Positions 11,011 to 21,704 of a DNA stretch of 64,000 nucleotides are shown one piece after another. Location of the stretch: the NCBI RefSeq assembly GCF_949987515.2, contig NC_082689.1, forward strand, positions 98,556,957 through 98,620,956, read 5' to 3'. Numbering within the stretch: position 1 is the first letter of the stretch; each line of letters starts with the position of its first letter. Source of the DNA: Delphinus delphis (Eukaryota > Chordata > Mammalia > Artiodactyla > Delphinidae). The notes beneath the pieces were generated by a model. It saw nothing but the letters and a program-made list of their open reading frames with translations. It was not told the DNA's origin and ran no database searches. The translations under genes and the position numbers were made by a program.

Positions 11011-14000
11011 AAAGCTATGAGAGGTATCTAAAACAAAATACTGACATAACTCCTACTGCTCCCATCTATCCTCCTTTACTTGAGTATCCATTCTACTCAT
11101 CCTGTCTGGAGTGTCTTTCCACTCCAAAAACTCTACAAGACAATAAACAAAAATCTATCAAGTTAACGGCCTTACAGATGCTGCTGTGTCTACCTTCAAA
11201 AGACCACCGCCCCCCAACCCCGTATGGACCCCTCCCAGAGTTGATCAGTCTCTGAAGAATTTTCTGGTAAACCCTTAAACAGCCAAGGGAAACTAAAATA
11301 TTTTAAATCCCATTTGGAGCCTCCAGATGGATTGCTGGGAAAACTCGCAAAAGCTGGCTAAGGGTGGGAATCCTTAGTAGAGTCGGTTCCCCCTGGATGT
11401 CTGTCTACAGTACCCCATAGAGAGAGAAAAATAAAATATCTTTTGCACCAACCTTGGGGACACCTCTTAAATCTAAGGGTTGTTTAATACTGCCAGAAAT
11501 ATTTACTGGCAGTATGTCCTGGCTAAAACTTGATAAGATATTTAAAATAATTCAATAAAACTTTATGATCAGAAATTTGGCCAAATTGGAAGCTGATATT
11601 CAGAGCCTGAAACGAAATTGTTAGGGCCTCTCCTCTAAGCTAACATAAAAGTAAATACCCAGGATATGTGGGGTGGATGGAAGGGGTTTTAAAGCCCTTG
11701 TAAAGGGTTTATGGGTGAATCAACCTATGATGTCATTTAAGTTGCAACCCAATTCCTTGAGGAATTAAAACCAACTGCCCTTATCTTAAAATATGTGCAC
11801 AGCTCTAGAGGCAGTTCAAATTCACCTACTCCTTTTTACCAACCCCCAAACTTGCCCTATTCATCTTAAAAGGGAAGATTTGGGGGTTTCTTCCTTGTGC
11901 CTCTGAGATGTAAATTTTAAAATACCAGCTTCAGGGAAGTAATTCTTATCAGGAAGCAAAAGGGGAGGTCATCTGAAACTTAACTTTAGCCATCTGAGCA
12001 GGCCGCCTTGACTAATCCCATCTACCAGAAAAACAACTTAGATCCAGATTCTTTTGTAACTAGTAAAGCAGAGGCTCTAAGGTCACTGCTTACATCTGTC
12101 TCTATGTTTATGTGTGTCTATCTATATAGAAGATGTAGATGTGGTATTTTTCTACCTTCAGATGGTACTGCAAAAAAATTAATTTGTGAAAGAACTCTAC
12201 TTAACTGGCTTAAAGAAAACTAAGTGTTTATATAAGTTAAATTCTCCGAAATATAACAGAAACTAACCCAAATGTATTTCAAGTTCATGTGATCTGGGAA
12301 AATATTAGGTATTAAAGCTAGTTTACGTTTGTTGGTTTAATTAAAACAGCCATGTCTTTAATGAGTCATCAGCATCAAATGTAATACTTTTACTCTCTAA
12401 TAAGTTCACGTTATCTCTATTACAAAATTTGTCAGCCAGAAAATTAATTTAGGATGAAGACTGACATCATTTATTGTCGAATGAAGGTTTTGTGAGTAGT
12501 CTTTGTTAAGAACAAATAAATAGAATTAAGTAGAATAAAAAGTTTTTAGGTCAACTTTTTAAAGTTTCCTCAAATCTTTTTGGTAACCTGAAACCTTAAA
12601 GTTTTGCTAAGTTAAATGATGAGCTAAGTTAAATTCACTGAATATCCAAATCATTTCCAAATAAGATAAAATACTAAAACATTAATTACTGAACATAGGT
12701 ATATCTACTTTCGGCTTCCTTTTACATAAGAACTAAAGATTTTCAGTTCTATCAGCGAATCCTGTGACAAACGAGAAATTTGCTATGAAAAAAACATGCA
12801 TTTCTAAAAGTTATTAAAAATATTTATAAATTTTTCAAGCCACAGAATGCCAGTGTAAGAGATAGCCCACATTTGCTTACCTATTTTCACTAGAAATTAA
12901 GGTTTCTAAGGGTTAAAAATTCTAATACTTAATTACAGCTACTAGCAGCAAAAAGAAAGTTAGAGATTTATGGAAAAGGAATCTTGTGAAAGGAATTTTA
13001 TGGCAAGCTGGATAAGACTGAATGAATTTGTTATAAGGACTTCTAAAAATAAGCTTTAAAATCTGTAGTGTACTTACATACAATTAAAACAATTTTCTTT
13101 CATCTGCTAAATGGACAAAGTGATTTTAGACAACTGGTCTGCTCCTAAAAAGAGGCTGTGAAAGGTTTTCTCTTTACCTATTCTTTTTTTCTTCTGAAGG
13201 TATTCTTTTATTGTTGCAGTGTTTTTTTTACAATATTGAAAAACTGAAGGGTGAAGAGAAAACTCTTCATGTCAACCAGAGGGGAAGGATGATTGTTCAT
13301 GGTACATTCATTTAGAGGAAAGTTACAATCATTAAAAATGAATGTTCTGAAGGAGATGGAATAAATTGAAAGTTACTTACATTAGGTTCAAGTTTTTTTT
13401 AAATTCTCCTCCCACCGAAAATGGGGATAGGGGAGTGAAAAAGCCAATAATGTTACAAATCCACCTTCGTGGCTACAAAATTTGTGTGCTCAGCGCCCTC
13501 TTTGGACCGATGCATCTTTACCTTTTAAGTAACCTGCCTAGAAAACAAAGATTTTATGTCTTGTCAAAATAATTTCCTGTGTTTCATGTTGTTCTTACGA
13601 GGTTTCTTATTACTTAAGAAAACTGATTCTTCCCTATTAAAAGAGCTAAGGTGTTTATGTGTTACAACTATTTTAACTTTCTGTATTTGACTTCAAAGTC
13701 TTTAATTATCACTATGGTGAGATAGAGAACTACGTATTGTTTCACAGTGACCTATGATCCCATGTGGCACGGTGTTTTAACACCTTTTGATATTTTTGAC
13801 AAACTTCTCCCAAATCAAATTCTAAATGAAGTCTTTTTGAACTTGAGCTAACTTTGGAATTTTCCAGAGGCCACTGGAACATCTCAAAAGATTTGTTCTC
13901 TCCTTAAAAAAAAAGTAGGATATTACATTAATTACGCTTATTTGGTATGTTAAATTACATAGGAAATACTGTCAAATAAGTGATGCAAAACCTTAAATTT

Positions 14001-15040
14001 TATTTGTGTTTATATATGCTATTAAGTGTTCCAGAAATTGTATGAAATTCCTAGAAATATGATGTCCTAGTATAATGTTATCACTTGTAATTCTAGTTAC
14101 TATCTTAAAATGTAAGTCACAGAAATAAGCAAATAACGTTGTCAATTCATTATACTGAACTCTCATCATCAGACCTTTTAACAATGGACATTTAAAAAAA
14201 AATCTTTTGTCATTTTCAGATAGTTATTGTTTTACTTTGATGCTTTTACAAAAATGCTCCTGCAGAAGTACTTCATCTTCAAGGAGACTTAAGGAAAAGA
14301 CTTTGGACAAGTAGAGCATTTCAGTAACTTTAAGATCATAAAACTGAACCAAGTAAGAACTTCCAGAACTAATAGAGAAACTAGACTCAAGCAGAACAAG
14401 AATTAATGAGACTGAATAAACTGAAAAGGATGATTACAATTTTTAGACTTTTGTTTTAAAACATTGCTGGTGCCTTAATGCTTTGTTTTTCCAGATTTAA
14501 AGAAACCTTTTCTCTTAAGCTATCTAGGACTTACAGCAATGGTAAATGATACCTCTGTAAACAAGGATGAAACATGTACTTTTTCTTCCTACCTGATCCC
14601 TCCAGAATTCAGAAACTCTTAGGTATCCTTTGCATGGCAATACAGTTAGTTATGTACATAAGCTCAATAAGCATCTGTTCTCCTTGTAACAGGACACAAC
14701 TGGAAACATTGGCTATATCACCAATATTTGACTGGCTTGTCAAATATTCACAGACCCAGATATGATCAGGTTTTAAGATCTAAAGTTAACTTCATGGAGC
14801 CAATAAAGCCCCTTGGAAAAACTGACCTGGTATCTTGCTTACAAGGTGTCAGCAAAGCAGTCTTAAAAAGGACTTAAATGGTTTATCACTATTCGTGCTG
14901 CATTTATGTAAATAATTAAGTTTCACGCAAACAAATTAGCTTTACTGTGATTATCTTAAAAAAAATGGGAGTGATTATAGAGATAAAAATTATGTTGGCA
15001 TAATTTTTGTAGGTTCTGGTTCTGTTAATTATCTTTGAGG
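11011..15040 (+). other. Provirus interior, AT-rich, no recognisable pol
   Basis: About 4 kb inside the provirus. The first kilobase has proline-rich translations (near 11070 and 11210) that could derive from gag, but no domain is secure. From about 12.2 to 15.0 kb the DNA is strongly AT-rich, with no long frame and no reverse-transcriptase or protease motif. It could be a large replaced, decayed or non-coding part of the provirus. Confidence 0.4.
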
Positions 15041-15251
15041 GTTTTTTGGGGTTTTTTTGGCCGTACGCGGGCCTCTCACTGTTGTGGCCTCTCCCGTTGC
15101 GGAGCACAGGCTCCGGACGCGCAGGCTCAGCGGCCATGGCTCACGGGCCCAGCCGCTCCGCGGCATGTGGGATCCTCCCGGACCGGGACATGAACCCGTG
15201 TCCCCTGTATCGGCAGGCGGACTCTCAACCACTGCGCCACCAGGGAATACC
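15041..15251 (-). mobile_element. CHR SINE, minus strand
   Basis: This is the reverse complement of the tRNA-derived SINE, with its A-tail at the left (T-rich, 15041-15059) and its head at the right. TATCTTTGAGG at 15030-15040 is repeated at 15252-15262, an 11-bp target-site duplication. It is inserted in the provirus. Confidence 0.9.
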
Positions 15252-15397
15252 TATCTTTGAGGTTTTGTTATTTATCTCTAAACTGGACTGGATCCTGAAT
15301 TCTTCTAATTTCCTCAAATATGTGGCTACAACTCTCCAAACTCATGTTTCCCATTTTCTCCCACCCTTCTGATTTGGAATCACTAAGAGCAAAGACT

Positions 15398-15564
15398 GCC
15401 CTTGAACCTCCTTGTAAGGGACTATACCAAGTCCTCCTCATTACCCAAATGGCAGCCAACTTCAGGGACTTGAGCCTTGGATACACATATCCCAGCTGAA
15501 GAAGGTTCCACCTGACACCTGGTCCTGTGCAGATGCTGGAAACCTCCAAAGCAAATTAACCGGG
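15398..15564 (+). pseudogene. Retroviral integrase C-terminal remnant
   Basis: This is the end of a gammaretrovirus-like pol gene. The first frame reads ALEPPCKGLYQVLL, which corresponds to the GPY/F-type C-terminal domain of ERV1 integrases (usual form LEPRWKGPYQVLL). Around 15473 the matching frame changes by one base and continues EPWIHISQLKKVPPDTW up to 15564. The usual Trp and Pro of WKGP are changed here (C and L). The intact domain helps integrase bind DNA and target chromatin. Only the tail of pol is recognisable, it is frameshifted, and it cannot be functional. Its place just upstream of env agrees with standard provirus order. Confidence 0.75.
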
Positions 15565-15823
15565 AAAAAAAGTAGTTGACATCGAGGTAGATTATTTCCT
15601 CCCAAGATACCAGATCAATACTTCATACTTTAACTAAACAAGAAACCCTTTCTTCTTCTCCCTTTCCTTTACTCTGGCACCAGCCTAAAAAGCTAACACC
15701 ATCATCCGTATCTCCCAGGTCACTGCTAAGGAGAAGAGGGGTAACATTTTAAACCGTCACCAAAACACTCAGATCAGTCCCATCTCTGGGTAATAAGCCC
15801 AAACTTGGGGTACTTTGCATCTA

Positions 15824-15830
<7 letters not shown>

Positions 15831-15864
<34 letters not shown>
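15831..15864 (+). repeat. (CA)17 microsatellite
   Basis: An uninterrupted run of 17 CA units lies inside the provirus, between the pol and env remnants. It is likely to vary in length. Confidence 0.95.
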
Positions 15865-15866
<2 letters not shown>

Positions 15867-16134
15867 GGGACACAATGGAAGGGTAACCATAATAAAACTG
15901 ACTGTGTGGTCTACAGACATTCAAGATTTTACTGGCCTCCAGGGCTGTCACCTTTCCAGTCCTAAGCCACAGATTCAAATGGGGATTACCAGGACACGTT
16001 CAAGATTCTGATTCACTTCCTCTGACAAGGCCCTGCATCCCCAGTTAGGAGTAAATGTAAATGAGGCTATGATCAGGAGCCTGTCCTTAACTCTTTGAAA
16101 GTACTGTGAAATCTGCTAAGGCAATAACTCCCAA

Positions 16135-16537
16135 CGAAAATCCTTAGACTCTCTGGTCCAAGTTCTTCTTGATAATACGACGGCCCTTGGTTACCTTTCA
16201 GCTGAGCAAGGAGGTGTCTGTGCTGTGACCAGCACCACTAGCTGTAACTGGATTAACACTTCCGGGGAAGTCGAAACTCAGCTGCGTAAGATCACTGAAC
16301 AAGCCCCTTGGCTTAAAACGTGACCCCTTCTGTGGGGTTTTTCTTTGACTTATTTGCTTTTGATTTGGGTCTTGGGGACCATGGCTCCAAAGTACACTCC
16401 AGACATTGGGAATTATCCTGCTTATAATCATCATAGTGGTCTCCTTGGCGCACCGTATTCTCTCAAAAAGCTTTAAATGTGGGTGCGTAGCCACTAACCA
16501 CCAACAAATGATCTCCCTGAGAATGGAACATCAGTAA
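16135..16537 (+). pseudogene. ERV1 envelope transmembrane-subunit remnant
   Basis: In intact viruses this subunit anchors the envelope trimer and drives membrane fusion. From 16159 a 53-codon stretch reads through LSAEQGGVCAV and then STTSC. This is the immunosuppressive-type helix followed by the CX6CC region of ERV1/gammaretroviral TM subunits, with the first Cys of the CC pair replaced by Ser. After a frame change it continues at 16370 in another frame. That part has a Trp-rich segment, a hydrophobic span (LGIILLIIIIVVSLA, about 16409-16453) fitting a membrane anchor, and a short tail ending at TAA 16535-16537. Upstream the frame is also broken near 16150. The SU portion was not recognised. 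It is an inactive relic. Confidence 0.8.
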
Positions 16538-16753
16538 AGGAACGAAGAGAAAGACCAACTAAAAAAAACTGTAGACCCGAAGTTGGGACCTGTGACTATC
16601 AGAGACTCAGCCATCTAATCCATGAATGTGGATCACGACCCATGAATGTCACACGGAGGATCAGCAAAACCTGCAAAACTACAGAGTGGCAGCTGAAAGT
16701 GATGCTAATGACTTAAACTCTGGGCACATCTCTCAGGTAAGCTTAGAGTCTGA

Positions 16754-16768
16754 TCAAAAGGGGCTAAC
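16754..16768 (+). other. Polypurine-tract-like site before 3' LTR
   Basis: A short purine run (AAAAGGGG, about 16756-16763) lies a few bases before the 3' LTR start. This is where a retroviral plus-strand primer is expected. It is short and its distance from the LTR (CTAAC intervening) is slightly atypical. Confidence 0.4.
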
Positions 16769-17147
16769 TGTTAAAAAGAAATAACAGGCCTAAAATGGAG
16801 TCACTTGTGCTAAGTCCCACGTCAGCAAACCAAGACTTAATACCCAATCTAATTGCAGTCTTACCCTCCAACCCAGAATGTAACCTTTAACCAGTCAACT
16901 TGGAATTACCTGGTCAGCACTAGTGAGGCAATCTGCTGATACGACCTTCCATTCCCCTTAGGAGGGTGACGGTGCCTGAAACAATGCATTCTTTGATACT
17001 AATTTCCTTTTTCTGTTTCCTTTCTATCTTTAAAACCTTTCCTTTTCTACTGCTCAGCAAAGCTCCTCTCTGTTGTTCAATTCACGAAGCCTTTAACAAA
17101 GCCAGTCAGATCTTCAAATTCACTTGCTCAATTTTTGTTGTTTAACA
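16769..17147 (+). repeat. 3' LTR of ERV1-type provirus
   Basis: Partner of 9029-9411, with the same TGTTAAAAAG start and TTGTTTAACA end. The polyadenylation hexamer has changed to AACAAA (17095-17100), where the 5' LTR keeps AATAAA. Several small indels separate the two. Confidence 0.85.
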
Positions 17148-17151
17148 CTGC

Positions 17152-19279
17152 CAAACAAAAAATCAGATTCCACATACAAACTGTCTCTTAACAAGTTGAG
17201 AGATGCCCAAATTTTAAAATCTCACTTTCCATTGCAACCAGTTAATTAAGTCAAGATATTTCCTGTCCTCCTGGTGGGGAGTAACTTGAAACAAAGTCTA
17301 AAGCACCAAACTAACCCCTTTCCAGAAGAAGCTAGAAATATTGCTACAAGTCATTTAAAGCCAGGTAGAAGAAATGAATCAAGAATCCTATACAAATCTA
17401 CAATTTCATCCAGTACCACATGCATTCCAAGACCCAGCATCCTGTGTACCATGCAATAGATGTCTGAATTAATTCCGCTAGAATAAGCCTGAAGGTTAAA
17501 TGTGGAATGTGATGCTTGTCAGGCCAATTCCAGCAGCTTTGCTGGGGAAACAAACTGATCTCTATCCAAGAAGGCAGGGGCAAAAGTTGCTAACTTGTTT
17601 GATGCCACAGAAGACTTCCAAGGAATCCCTTTCGGGGTGCTTCAGCTGGGTGAGTCCTCAGGGGCGCCCCCAACACAGCGGACAGCAGATGGTACATCAA
17701 GTTCGTCCTAAGGAGGAGATGACAGGCCAGGAGCAACCCCTTAGTAAGCCAGCATGCCCGTCAAAACTCAGATGCCCCAGTTCGCCTCCACACTAGATGG
17801 TCCTGCAGTGGAGCTCACTGAATAACGCAGGGCGCGGCATCTGGGTGGGTCCACTGGAATCACCAACAGATTGCTCCCATCTATAAATACTGGCTACAGA
17901 TGTTGCAAGTGGATGGCTTTATTTTTTTGTCGTTCCCTCCCACCTGTAAGTGTTGGCGCAGACAGTACGGACATGCTACCATCTTTCAGGAACACCAAAC
18001 GCTACATCAGCGTTATTAGCATACGTGTTTGCTCAAGCCGATGTGCTCTCGCGGCAGAGGCTACAGTTTCCCACCAGCGGCATTAGCCGCGAATCAAAGC
18101 GCACTACTGCGCACATTAATGAAATTTCGCGGTGGAATGGGTCCCTCCGAGAGGGTCATTTAAAAAACCATCGAGGAGCCAGAGTTCGCTCTTCTGCCCC
18201 TCCCCCACCCCAAAATAAAAGCAACTGAAGCCCAACGCGGGAGACCCCACCTTGGGGGACCCAGGAGAGCAAAGTGGTAGGGGCTTGATCACGCCCTGAA
18301 ATGCATCTCCAAATTCAGCCCTCTGTGGACCCTGGAGAAGGGCTCCACCCTTGCCCCGCGTGTCCGGTCCTCCAGCTTCAGCCGCTGTCCTGTGCGCCCT
18401 GACCCCCCCACCCCCCCGCCATTCTGCACAGGACCACCAGCTGGTGTCCCACGCAGGAGGGGGAGGGGAAAGAGAGGAAGGAGAAGGGGAGGGGGGAGAG
18501 GCCCTCCCGAGAGCATCAGAGAGCATCAAGGGCACTGGCGGTGGTGCCCAGGGATACAGCCCTGCCTCCCCGGCCAGTTCCTCAGATGCAGACCACAGCA
18601 GGGAAAACCACTATAGGCAACTTTGGGAAGTGTGCCCCAGTGCACCTCCTATCAATCACCCTAAGGCCTGGAGGGAATAAATCCCTGCGCTTTGATTTAT
18701 GTGGCCTTGGCCACAGGCTCTGGCTCCGCCAAATAGGGGCTGCCTCGGGAGGGGCAAGAACCCATGTGAGCAGGGTGACTCCCTTCCAGGGGCTGTAGGA
18801 GAGCCCCAAAGTTCCCGGAGAAAGGGGGAGAGGGAGAGTTAGGGGAAAAGCCCAGGGGACAGAGACCCCAGTGATCCTGGCTGGGGATGGGGTGTGACCC
18901 CTCTCCCAGGGCCCCAGGAGGACACAGAAGTAGCTAGGGAACGCGGTGGGGTGCAGTACCTCTGGAAGGTTGAGACCGTCCCCGATGTATTATTTACTTA
19001 TTCACACAGGAGCTCCCTGTATGTTAAAAAGTGTCGAGATACCAAAACAGTGCAAAAACACTGGTGTATTTTGTGTCGAGTCCTCTCAGGGAGCGTATGA
19101 ATGGCCTCCCCCCACCCCGCCCCACCCTGACAGCAGGACCCAGGGCAGCCCCGGCCATCAGTGGCCACCACCGTGCCCAGCTCAAGTTACTGACAGGTTT
19201 TTGAGATCTGTGGAAATCGGAGTCTCTCCGCAACTTGTCTCTACTGTCATTAAAAGTCCACAAACACGATTTTGCCGAT
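17152..19279. other. Unassigned sequence, GC-rich centre
   Basis: No gene is supported. About 18130-18900 is GC-rich, with proline/glycine/arginine-rich translations on both strands that look compositional rather than coding. CpG is present but not dense enough by eye to call a promoter island. Confidence 0.4.
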
Positions 19280-19440
19280 TATCCAAATGAATGCAGCTAG
19301 ATTAAGAGGATTATTCCAGCTTGGGAAAGCAAACACTGTTGGCTAATCGTGTAATAGGCATCCCATTTGCTATCAAATTGCCTCTGAAAGCCTCATTTGC
19401 ATGAAAGCCTGTCTGTTTTTCAAAATAGGTTGCTGTTTCT
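19280..19440. other. Candidate conserved non-coding element
   Basis: This repeat-free patch has balanced composition and is dense in homeodomain-like TAAT/ATTA cores. It has an exact POU octamer ATTTGCAT at 19395-19402. No frame of interest crosses it. The look matches developmental enhancers, but conservation cannot be tested here. Confidence 0.3.
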
Positions 19441-19986
19441 TAGAGGCCTGTGCAAGTGGCTGAGTCCCCCAATCCTTTGACCTTCCCTTTTGAAATGTTA
19501 CCATTTTTCTTCTGAAAGGACTGGGGACTTAAAGGGCCCTCCCCTCCTGAGCAGAACCAAGCAGACTAGGCTGCCTCCAGAATGGGGCAGAGAATCTCAG
19601 ACCCAACCCTCCTGCCCTCTGAGCTCCACCTTCCCCGGTCTGGGTAGATCTCAGGCTTTTCTGGAAAGGGAATAAAGCCCTAGGTATGGTCTATACCACC
19701 TCTTACTTCAGAATGTTCCTCTCTGTAGGGACTAATCAGTGGCTAGCACACGGGGCTGCCTTCAGCTGTGGTTGTTCCTGACTGGTTTGTCTAGTAATTA
19801 GCTAAATGCTTTCTAACAGTCTGTTTGCCTTGGAGAGTAATTCTCGGGCCTTCCAGAGGACGCCTCTCCTCTAGCATTTCAAAAGTAAATTGTTCTCTGA
19901 TTGCAGCTCTCTGTCTGCAGGGACTCCATTCTAGCCACCACGCCCCTTTCCTTCTGCACAGAGGCCGTGTGCCCTCCAACCTGGCA
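19441..19986. other. Unassigned sequence
   Basis: No gene, RNA or confident repeat is recognised in this stretch. Confidence 0.4.
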
Positions 19987-20500
19987 CTGTAACAGAGAAG
20001 AACCACCCTGACTCCACGTGGAATCTATTCCTTTAGCTCTAACCCTTCTGTGCTGTTGCCTGTGCTTAGTCATTCTGGCTCTGCACCTTCTGTAAAAGAA
20101 TGTTGCCTAGAGCCTGAAATATACAGGATAGCCCATTCTCAAGGCTCTACCCTTTAAAGGTGTAACACTTGTCTATTCATATAGAGAGAAAAAGTTGCAG
20201 AACAGAGAATACTACTTGTTATGTTGGAGGTTCACAGAACATCCTGTCCTGACCTGACCTACAGGGACAGCTGCAAGAACAAAGGATTCTGGCACCCAGA
20301 AGTTTGCAACAATGAGCCACACCCCCTCCCCTTTTAGTAGAAAAGAAGGCTGAATTCTAACTTGGGTAAGATGGTTCTTTGGGACACTAGTCCACCAACT
20401 TCTCGGTCTGCTGGCTTTCCGAATAAAAGTCTCTACTGCTTGCGCCAGCAACTCGTCTCTTGATTTACTGACCTGTCGTGCGGTGAGCAGTACAAGCCAG
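19987..20500 (+). repeat. Solitary ERV LTR (unnamed family)
   Basis: The right end has CGAATAAAAGTCTCTACTGCTTG, then CAACTCGTCTCTTGATTTACTGACC and TGTCGTGCGGTGAGCAGTACA. This arrangement is typical of the polyadenylation signal and R-U5 end of retroviral LTRs. The left edge is approximate. No internal region adjoins it. Confidence 0.5.
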
Positions 20501-20984
20501 TAAGAGGACTGATGGGTGCTGTCCCTCCGTGTTCAATCAAGTACAGCCTTTCCTTCAAAGGCCACTAAACTTCATCACCCTCCCCCCAAAATATCTCAAA
20601 GAGCTGTGGCAGTTTAAAAACGTATTCACAATTTTTTGGGTCACTTTCTCCCTGGAAAGGTGTGGGCTGTGTCTTTCCCCCCAGTGACTCACCTGTAACT
20701 ATGAGAAGGCCCAACAGTGAGCTCTGAGGCCAGATGTGAAAAGGCCACATAGGTTCTGCCTGCACAGAGAGGCCACTGCAGGGCTCTGGTTAGCAGCCTC
20801 GACTGAGGTCCTGCTGACAGGGAGCGTTACCGCTAGATACAGAGCAGGACCTTCCTGGGACAGACTCCTTCCCCATATCCTCTGCTGTAGCTCCTCTCTA
20901 AAGTCCTTAGATAGCAGTATCTGATGCACTGTCCTAAGCTGTTTTACAGAGGTAAGTCCACCACCAAATGGAAAAAATTAATTA
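20501..20984. other. Unassigned sequence
   Basis: Nothing recognisable beyond short incidental frames. Confidence 0.4.
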
Positions 20985-21245
20985 CTCGATGATCATGAGC
21001 AAGTAGCCTCCGGACCTCCTGGCGCCTAAGGATTGATCCCGTTAACCCGTGACACCACCCTGTTACCTCACCATCAACCAATCGAGAGAATTCTGCACCA
21101 GCGATCACATACCCCATGACCCCCTCCCTCACCTGGCCTTTCAAAAGGCTTTCCTAAAACCCTTCAGGGATTTCAGTGTTTTGAGTACCAGCTGCCCTGG
21201 ACTCCTTGCTTGGCACCCTGAAATAAACACTGCACTTTGCTTCCC
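20985..21245 (+). repeat. LTR-like repeat with AATAAA (unnamed)
   Basis: The sequence runs through ACCATCAACCAATCG (CCAAT-like), CCTTTCAAAAGGC and GGACTCCTTGCTTGGCACCC. It ends with TGAAATAAACACTGCACTTTGC. This is the promoter-to-polyadenylation layout of mammalian ERV LTRs. The edges and family are uncertain. Confidence 0.5.
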
Positions 21246-21590
21246 CAAGTTGGGCTGGGTAACAGATGTGTGGATGAAGATCCCTCCAGGTGATTCCAAC
21301 CCCCAGGGGTCAGGTCACCTCTGGTCATCACGTCTTCCTGCCCAAGGTCTCAGACATTAAGGAATAGAGATAAGCCATCCCTGAGGTGTCCTGTCCTGAT
21401 TCTTAACCCATCTAATTTCTCGGCAAAATAAGATGGGCCCAGGCTTCATTAGCCACTAAGCTCTGGGGTGGTTTGTTGCACAGCTGAGATGTTCCCAAAC
21501 CCTCTGTCTCCCCCCTCACTCAGCCCTTCTGAATTCAGAAGGCACCAGAAGGACATTAACCTTACCTGGCAGGTTGACTAGTGTTCTTAA
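21246..21590. other. Mostly unassigned, MLT1-tail-like piece
   Basis: A segment at about 21450-21490 (AAGCTCTGGGGTGGTTTGTTGCACAG) resembles the 3' end of MLT1-type LTRs. The rest is unassigned. Confidence 0.35.
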
Positions 21591-21607
21591 AACAGTCTCT
21601 TTCTTTT
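21591..21607 (+). repeat. SINE target-site duplication, left copy
   Basis: AACAGTCTCTTTCTTTT here is repeated exactly at 21688-21704. Confidence 0.92.
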
Positions 21608-21687
21608 CGTGCCCCGGACCAGGGCACGAAGCCGTGTCCCCGGCATCGGCAGGCGGACTCTCAACCACTGCGCCATCAGGGAAGCCC
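21608..21687 (-). mobile_element. 80-bp tail-less CHR SINE head
   Basis: Only the tRNA-like head of the CHR SINE is present, in reverse orientation, from the GGGCTTCCCTGATGGCGCAG start to just past the B-box. The body and A-tail are missing. Exact 17-bp duplications on both sides show this is the complete inserted unit, not a later deletion. The truncated end can fold back: CGTGCCC pairs with GGGCACG. Confidence 0.9.
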
Positions 21688-21704
21688 AACAGTCTCTTTC
21701 TTTT
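21688..21704 (+). repeat. SINE target-site duplication, right copy
   Basis: Exact repeat of 21591-21607. Confidence 0.92.

Larger units (their letters stand above)
9029..17147 (+). mobile_element. ERV1-type endogenous retrovirus provirus, decayed
   Basis: Two related LTRs (9029-9411 and 16769-17147) start TGTTAAAAAG and end TGTTTAACA. CTGC flanks the pair on both outer sides (9025-9028 and 17148-17151), the 4-bp duplication common for gammaretrovirus-like integrases. Between them lie a leader, an integrase C-terminal remnant (15398-15564) and an envelope transmembrane remnant (16135-16537), in the expected order. No protease or reverse transcriptase could be recognised. Two SINEs have inserted inside (10694-11010 and 15041-15251). 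All coding remnants are broken. LTR-LTR divergence by eye is substantial, so the insertion is old. Confidence 0.85.

Noticed and set aside
18116..18535. 139-codon minus-strand frame in GC-rich DNA
   Set aside because: Low-complexity proline/arginine/glycine translation; an overlapping plus-strand frame looks equally good, so neither is convincing.
18300..18900. CpG-island promoter
   Set aside because: GC-rich but CpG density by eye is modest, and no first exon or core promoter pattern was found.
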